This document shows, in pieces, positions 61,357 to 64,000 of a stretch of 64,000 nt of DNA. The translations under genes and the position numbers were made by a program. This stretch comes from Hoplostethus atlanticus. Taxonomy: Eukaryota; Chordata; Actinopteri; Trachichthyiformes; Trachichthyidae. The notes below the pieces were generated by a model. It saw only the letters and a program-made list of their open reading frames with translations. It ran no database searches and was not told where the DNA came from. Positions within the stretch are counted from its first letter, which is position 1; every line of letters begins with the position of its first letter. The stretch is from assembly GCA_034670405.1 (NCBI GenBank), contig JAXDDX010000119.1, positions 253,501 through 317,500 of the forward strand, read 5' to 3'.

Positions 61357-61633
61357 TGGCGGGGGGAGGAGGACGGGGGGTGGCGCCGCGGTCAAATCTC
61401 AAAAAAACAGTTCCGATTTTTCAGTTCCCGACTTTCTCGCTTTCTCGTAAAAAGTCCGGGCTGGAGGGGAGTGGGGGGTTGGGGGTTGAGGGGGGAGGCG
61501 TAGGAAAAGACCGAACCAAAGACAAAACGGACAATTACTTTTGTCGGGCTGCTTAGAGCGAGAGCCACCGTGGTAGACAGGGCGGTCGGAGTGGGGGGAG
61601 GGGCGCGACGCGCTTAAAGGTGGCGAGTCCACT

Positions 61634-61740
61634 TCAGTACTGTCGGTATGGGTGCTCCCTGTAAGGCGTCTTGGCGGCTCTGGGCGGCGGGGGGACCTTC
61701 CCCGGGGCCACCCGCTGGGTCCCGTTCCAGTCGTCCTGGC
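61634..61740 (-). CDS. khdrbs1: khdrbs1 terminal coding exon with nuclear-localisation tail and stop
   Basis: The acceptor is CCTCCCCAG. Two bases complete Gly, and then 34 codons (QDDWNGTQRVAPGK, VPPPPRAAKTPYREHPYRQY) lead to TGA at 61634-61636. The QDDWNGT start and PYREHPY end identify the Sam68 tail, which is the nuclear-localisation signal in mammals. A (TG)10 tract (transcript sense) lies 16 bases upstream of this acceptor, where the branch point and pyrimidine tract would be. The final RQY differs from the mammalian GRY. Confidence 0.95.
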
Positions 61741-62469
61741 CTGGGGAGGGACACGGACACACACACACACACACACTAAGTTGGACTAACCATCAAGTGA
61801 TTTTATTTCACCCCGCTGGCAGATTGTTTCATTTGTTTTAAGAAAAGGAAAACATTAAGACTCTTTTTTGGTAGTAAACAAGTATTTCTCACCGTAGGGC
61901 TCATATGCCTCTGTTGTCTCTCCGTGTCCGTAGTCGTAGTATTCTGGTTCTCTGGTGGGCAAAAAGAATATGCAGAGAGGCAGAGAGAGAGAGGAACATC
62001 AGCTTTTTAAATCTTTGAAAAACATCAGCTAGACTGTAATGTCTGGGGGGGAGGGAGGAGGGGGAGGGGGTAATTAGCTCCCACAAACAAAGATCAAAGC
62101 CTGGTTCTCTAACGCGGGAACATCTCGGTCCCTCTTGGATCTCCAAATAAAAAAAACGCAGCGCTGTCAGGGTCGGATTTGTGCAGAGTGGCCAAAAAAA
62201 AAAGTGCACATCCGTCGCCGACTCCCACCTCAGATTGGCAGAGCGAGGCGGTGTGCGAGCTTTACGGGGGGGGGGGAGCGAGGGATTGGAAACTCACGCC
62301 TGCGGCTGGCTGTAGTAGCTGTCGTACGACTCGTAGGCCGTCTCCGTGTAGCTCTCGTCGTAGGCCTGCGGAGAGAGAGAGAGAGAGAGAGAGAAAACAG
62401 AGAGACGGAGTGAGAGAGTGCTTGTTCGTGACTCGTGAATGTCAAGACGTCCCCAAAGCGCTGCACTTC

Positions 62470-62566
<97 letters not shown>

Positions 62567-63428
62567 CGTCTGAAATCACTTCTTCCTCCTCCGTTGATGG
62601 AAGAGCATCTCAAATCTAACAGAGTGGCCGGAAAAGAATCTCATTTCGAGAACGGCTGAGGGTTGTCAAGTGGCGAGATCATACTGCTTCACACAGCCAT
62701 CCCCGCCTGCTGCAGGTCCACCCTGACAGCATCTCAGACCACGCCGTGACGCTGCCATCCCTTGGCTCGTACACTTGTGTTTTCCTCATGAGCATTGAGA
62801 GGTTTTTCGTGTCTACATCACGTAATTCTAGTGTAAAACCGTTTTACTTTTTACACTTTTAAAAACAGACTTTTGACATCTGACATCTTTCCAAATTGAA
62901 ATCTGACACGGACCTGACTACCCGGGGTCGGAGAAACAAAGGCTACCATTTAGTGTACTGACAGAAGAAATCGATGTACTTACGTATTCCTCGTAGGATT
63001 CGGCTGCAGCCGGGGCGTGCTGGTGGGGCGGCGGCGCCATCCTCTGCGGGGGCCCGGCGGTCGGAGGCCTGGCCCGGGGCGCCGCGGCTCCCCTGGCCGG
63101 CAACGCGGGAGGTCCCCCTCGGCCTCCCGGCGCCCCCCTCACCGGGCCGCCTCTGGCCGGGCCGCCTCGAGTCACGCATCCCCTGGCAGCACCGCCGCGA
63201 GGGGGCATCCCCCGGCCCCTGGAAGGAGAGGATGAGGAGGAGATGAAGACGGGGGAGGAGAAAGTGTTTTCAGAGGTAAATCTAAATCCTTTTCGATTCG
63301 TTTTTTTGGGCAGTTTTAACTTTATTAGTCTACAGTGAAGAGACAGGAAACACTGGAGAGAGGCAGCAAGCAAGTAGCAAGTGGTAGATAAATTGCAGCA
63401 TCATTCTATTACCTCAATGACCCAGCAG

Positions 63429-63485
<57 letters not shown>

Positions 63486-63630
63486 TCCCCCCTCACCTGG
63501 GCGCTCCAGCAGGGGGTCCTCCGCGGCCCCTGATCGGCAGCCCCCCTCGGCCTCGCGCTCCGTGCTCCTGGCCTCCGTTCAGGTAGCTCATCTCCATGAA
63601 CTGCTCTTGGCAGATATCATCCATCATGTC
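61634..63630 (-). CDS. khdrbs1: khdrbs1 (Sam68), C-terminal half, five exons, 5' partial
   Basis: Sam68 is a STAR-family KH-domain RNA-binding protein of the nucleus that regulates alternative splicing and links signalling to RNA processing. Five minus-strand exons with GT-AG borders and matching phases give 200 codons and a TGA stop. In order they encode: a segment starting DMMDDICQEQF, which separates KHDRBS1 from KHDRBS2/3 (these have DYNDEIRQ-type sequence here); RG repeats, as methylated by arginine methyltransferases in the family; a proline-rich stretch; two tyrosine-rich exons, the site of Src-type phosphorylation in mammals; and a tail with PPPPRAAKTPYREHPY, equivalent to the mammalian nuclear-localisation signal. 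The length fits the C-terminal half of a roughly 440-residue protein. The KH domain lies past the window edge. The paralogue letter (1a or 1b) cannot be decided here. The last residues are HPYRQY, where mammals have HPYGRY. Confidence 0.95.
61757..61776 (+). repeat. (AC)10 before the last khdrbs1 exon; UG repeat in transcript
   Basis: Ten AC units lie in the 152-base last intron. They read (UG)10 in the transcript and end 16 bases before the AG of the terminal exon. Confidence 0.95.
61893..61951 (-). CDS. khdrbs1: khdrbs1 exon: tyrosine-rich segment 2
   Basis: This 59-bp exon has acceptor CCACCAG and donor GTGAGA. One base completes an Ala codon from the previous exon; then come 19 codons (EPEYYDYGHGETTEAYEPY) and one base of the next Gly codon. 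The EYYDYGHG core is strongly conserved across the KHDRBS family. Five tyrosines are present, the likely kinase targets and part of the low-complexity domain. Confidence 0.95.
62298..62365 (-). CDS. khdrbs1: khdrbs1 exon: tyrosine-rich segment 1
   Basis: This 68-bp exon has 22 codons plus two bases, between a (CT)n-CCGCAG acceptor and a GTGAGT donor. It encodes AYDESYTETAYESYDSYYSQ followed by PQ, with six tyrosines in 22 residues. The YYSQ near its end is typical of KHDRBS1 and not of its paralogues. The polypyrimidine tract of the acceptor is itself a CT microsatellite (62370-62394 read on minus). Confidence 0.95.
62370..62394 (+). repeat. (GA)12 forming the pyrimidine tract of a khdrbs1 acceptor
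   Basis: On the transcript strand this is (UC)12, directly before CCGCAG of the 62298-62365 exon. The polypyrimidine tract is therefore length-variable by nature. Confidence 0.9.
62472..62564 (+). repeat. (AC)46 in khdrbs1 intron; UG repeat in transcript
   Basis: A perfect 93-base AC run, the longest microsatellite in the window. It sits in the 618-base intron 62366-62983, 107-199 bases upstream of the next 3' splice site, and is transcribed as UG. Confidence 0.97.
62984..63218 (-). CDS. khdrbs1: khdrbs1 exon: RG-rich and proline-rich region
   Basis: The acceptor is CCTTCCAG and the donor is a consensus GTAAGT. The first base completes an Arg codon split with the previous exon, and 78 full codons follow. 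The product has many RG/RGG units (GRGMPPRGG, RGGPARGGPVRGAPGGRGG), then PRARPPTAGPPQR, a proline- and histidine-containing stretch, and SYEEY at the end. In mammals the equivalent region carries methylated arginines and the proline motifs that bind SH3 and WW domains. It is more GC-rich than the flanking introns. Confidence 0.95.
63431..63484 (+). repeat. (GT)27 in khdrbs1 intron; CA repeat in transcript
   Basis: A perfect run of 27 GT units. In the khdrbs1 transcript it is (AC)27, starting at intron position +13 behind GTGAGGGGGGAG. The intron is only 278 bases (63219-63496). Confidence 0.97.
63497..63630 (-). CDS. khdrbs1: khdrbs1 exon: post-STAR segment with first RG repeats
   Basis: The exon begins in phase 0 after a TGTGTGTAG acceptor and ends with two bases of a codon before GTGAGG. 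It encodes 44 residues: DMMDDICQEQFMEMSYLNG, then an arginine-glycine segment (RGRGG, RGRGG). The first part matches the end of the STAR region of Sam68, and the RG part is where the family is asymmetrically dimethylated. A (CA)27 tract (transcript sense) starts 12 bases after the 5' splice site. Confidence 0.95.
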
Positions 63631-63873
63631 CTACACACACAAAGGAAGAAAACGAAAAGGCGGAGAGGCGATGAGGAACACTAGCATAGGACATGGGAAA
63701 AGAGAAGGCAAAGCAAATAGGGGGCAGAGGAAAGACAGGAGTTGGCAGTTGGGAGGAAAGAGGGGAGAGGAGAGATTACTACGCAGGTACTGATGCACCA
63801 GAAACATGGCGTCTCTCTAATGTCTAACAGAGCAAGGGGGGAAACACAAAACAAAGTCTCTGTCTGTGACTCA
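63631..63873 (-). other. khdrbs1: khdrbs1 intron, partial
   Basis: Purine-rich on plus (pyrimidine-rich in the transcript), with a short (UG)4 against the acceptor at 63631. No exon is seen; the KH-domain exons must lie beyond 64000. Confidence 0.7.
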
Positions 63874-64000
63874 TACGGCGCTTTTCCACCAACACGGTGC
63901 CTGGCCGGTGCTGGGCACTGGAACCAGCTAACGTTGTTAAGAACCGTTGTTCCACCAATCTGGAGCCCAACGTTACATTATGGGCGTCACTCCCATCACT
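63874..64000 (+). repeat. probable interspersed repeat end, cut by window edge
   Basis: The segment starts CGGCGCTTTTCCACCAACA and continues with GGTGC/GGCACT self-complementary pieces and a second TTCCACCAA. This resembles TIR-type teleost repeats starting with a TTTTCCA motif. The other end is outside the window, so the family cannot be assigned. Confidence 0.4.

Larger units (their letters stand above)
60250..61633 (-). other. khdrbs1: khdrbs1 3' untranslated region (left end inferred)
   Basis: AT-rich sequence follows the stop codon with no splice signal needed. The left limit is set by the AATAAA at 60268-60273 (minus). A second AATAAA lies at 60937-60942. The resulting length of about 1.4 kb is close to that of the mammalian gene. 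In transcript sense it contains a (AC)22 run and a (CCAA)n run. AT-rich sequence continues left to about 59380, so a longer UTR is possible. Confidence 0.6.

Noticed and set aside
62294-62619. Open frames of up to 146 codons with long VCVC or HTHT runs, here and at about twenty other sites
   Set aside because: They are translations of CA/TG microsatellites in all frames and lack start context, domains and codon bias.
61634-63630. Assignment to khdrbs2 or khdrbs3 instead of khdrbs1
   Set aside because: DMMDDICQEQF, YYSQ, GQDDWNGT and the PYREHPY tail fit KHDRBS1. The paralogues differ at the first and third of these.

Overview
This is vertebrate genomic DNA, most likely from a teleost fish. 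The evidence is a khdrbs1 (Sam68) gene with GT-AG introns, dozens of long (CA)n/(TG)n and (GA)n/(CT)n microsatellites, tRNA-derived SINE copies, and decayed Tc1/mariner, hAT and Gypsy elements of the kinds common in fish. There are no bacterial operons, CRISPR arrays or ribosome binding sites. Nearly all open frames in the first 59 kb come from dinucleotide repeats (runs of VCVC, HTHT, SLSL or RERE) or are chance frames without any recognisable domain.

The only convincing protein-coding gene is at the right end on the minus strand. Five exons (63497-63630, 62984-63218, 62298-62365, 61893-61951, 61634-61740) join in a consistent reading frame of 200 codons plus stop. They encode the C-terminal half of Sam68: an RG-rich segment, a proline-rich segment, two tyrosine-rich exons and the C-terminal nuclear-localisation tail. 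The KH/STAR domain exons lie beyond position 64000. The 3' UTR runs left from 61633, and a likely poly(A) signal lies at 60268-60273.

Positions 1 to about 59000 are a gene-poor flank, downstream of khdrbs1 in its own orientation. Mobile elements supported by the sequence are: a TIR MITE (242-468); a 580-bp foldback element (3286-3865); a TA-flanked MITE (4587-4810); a tRNA-derived SINE (about 4885-5100); a Gypsy relic with gag and integrase pieces joined by deletion (about 8160-8905); a mariner/Tc1-like relic (16762-17740); a hAT element with a perfect 8-bp target duplication (21169-22011); two copies of one TA-flanked MITE family (23918-24147 and 58233-58516); two SINE copies (24784-25013 and 25519-25700); a DNA element with about 60-bp TIRs (26687-27658); a Tc1 relic (29050-30372); and a small hAT inserted in a tRNA-like repeat (55500-55720).

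Between about 9.5 and 59 kb, blocks of complex, TAAT-core-rich, non-repetitive sequence alternate with microsatellites. They resemble conserved non-coding elements, but only alignment to other species can test this. No wholly new system is evident. The most interesting signal is the set of UG and CA repeats placed at splice sites of khdrbs1, which itself encodes a splicing regulator. There is also a possible alternative last exon at 59153-59214 that would remove the Sam68 nuclear-localisation tail.
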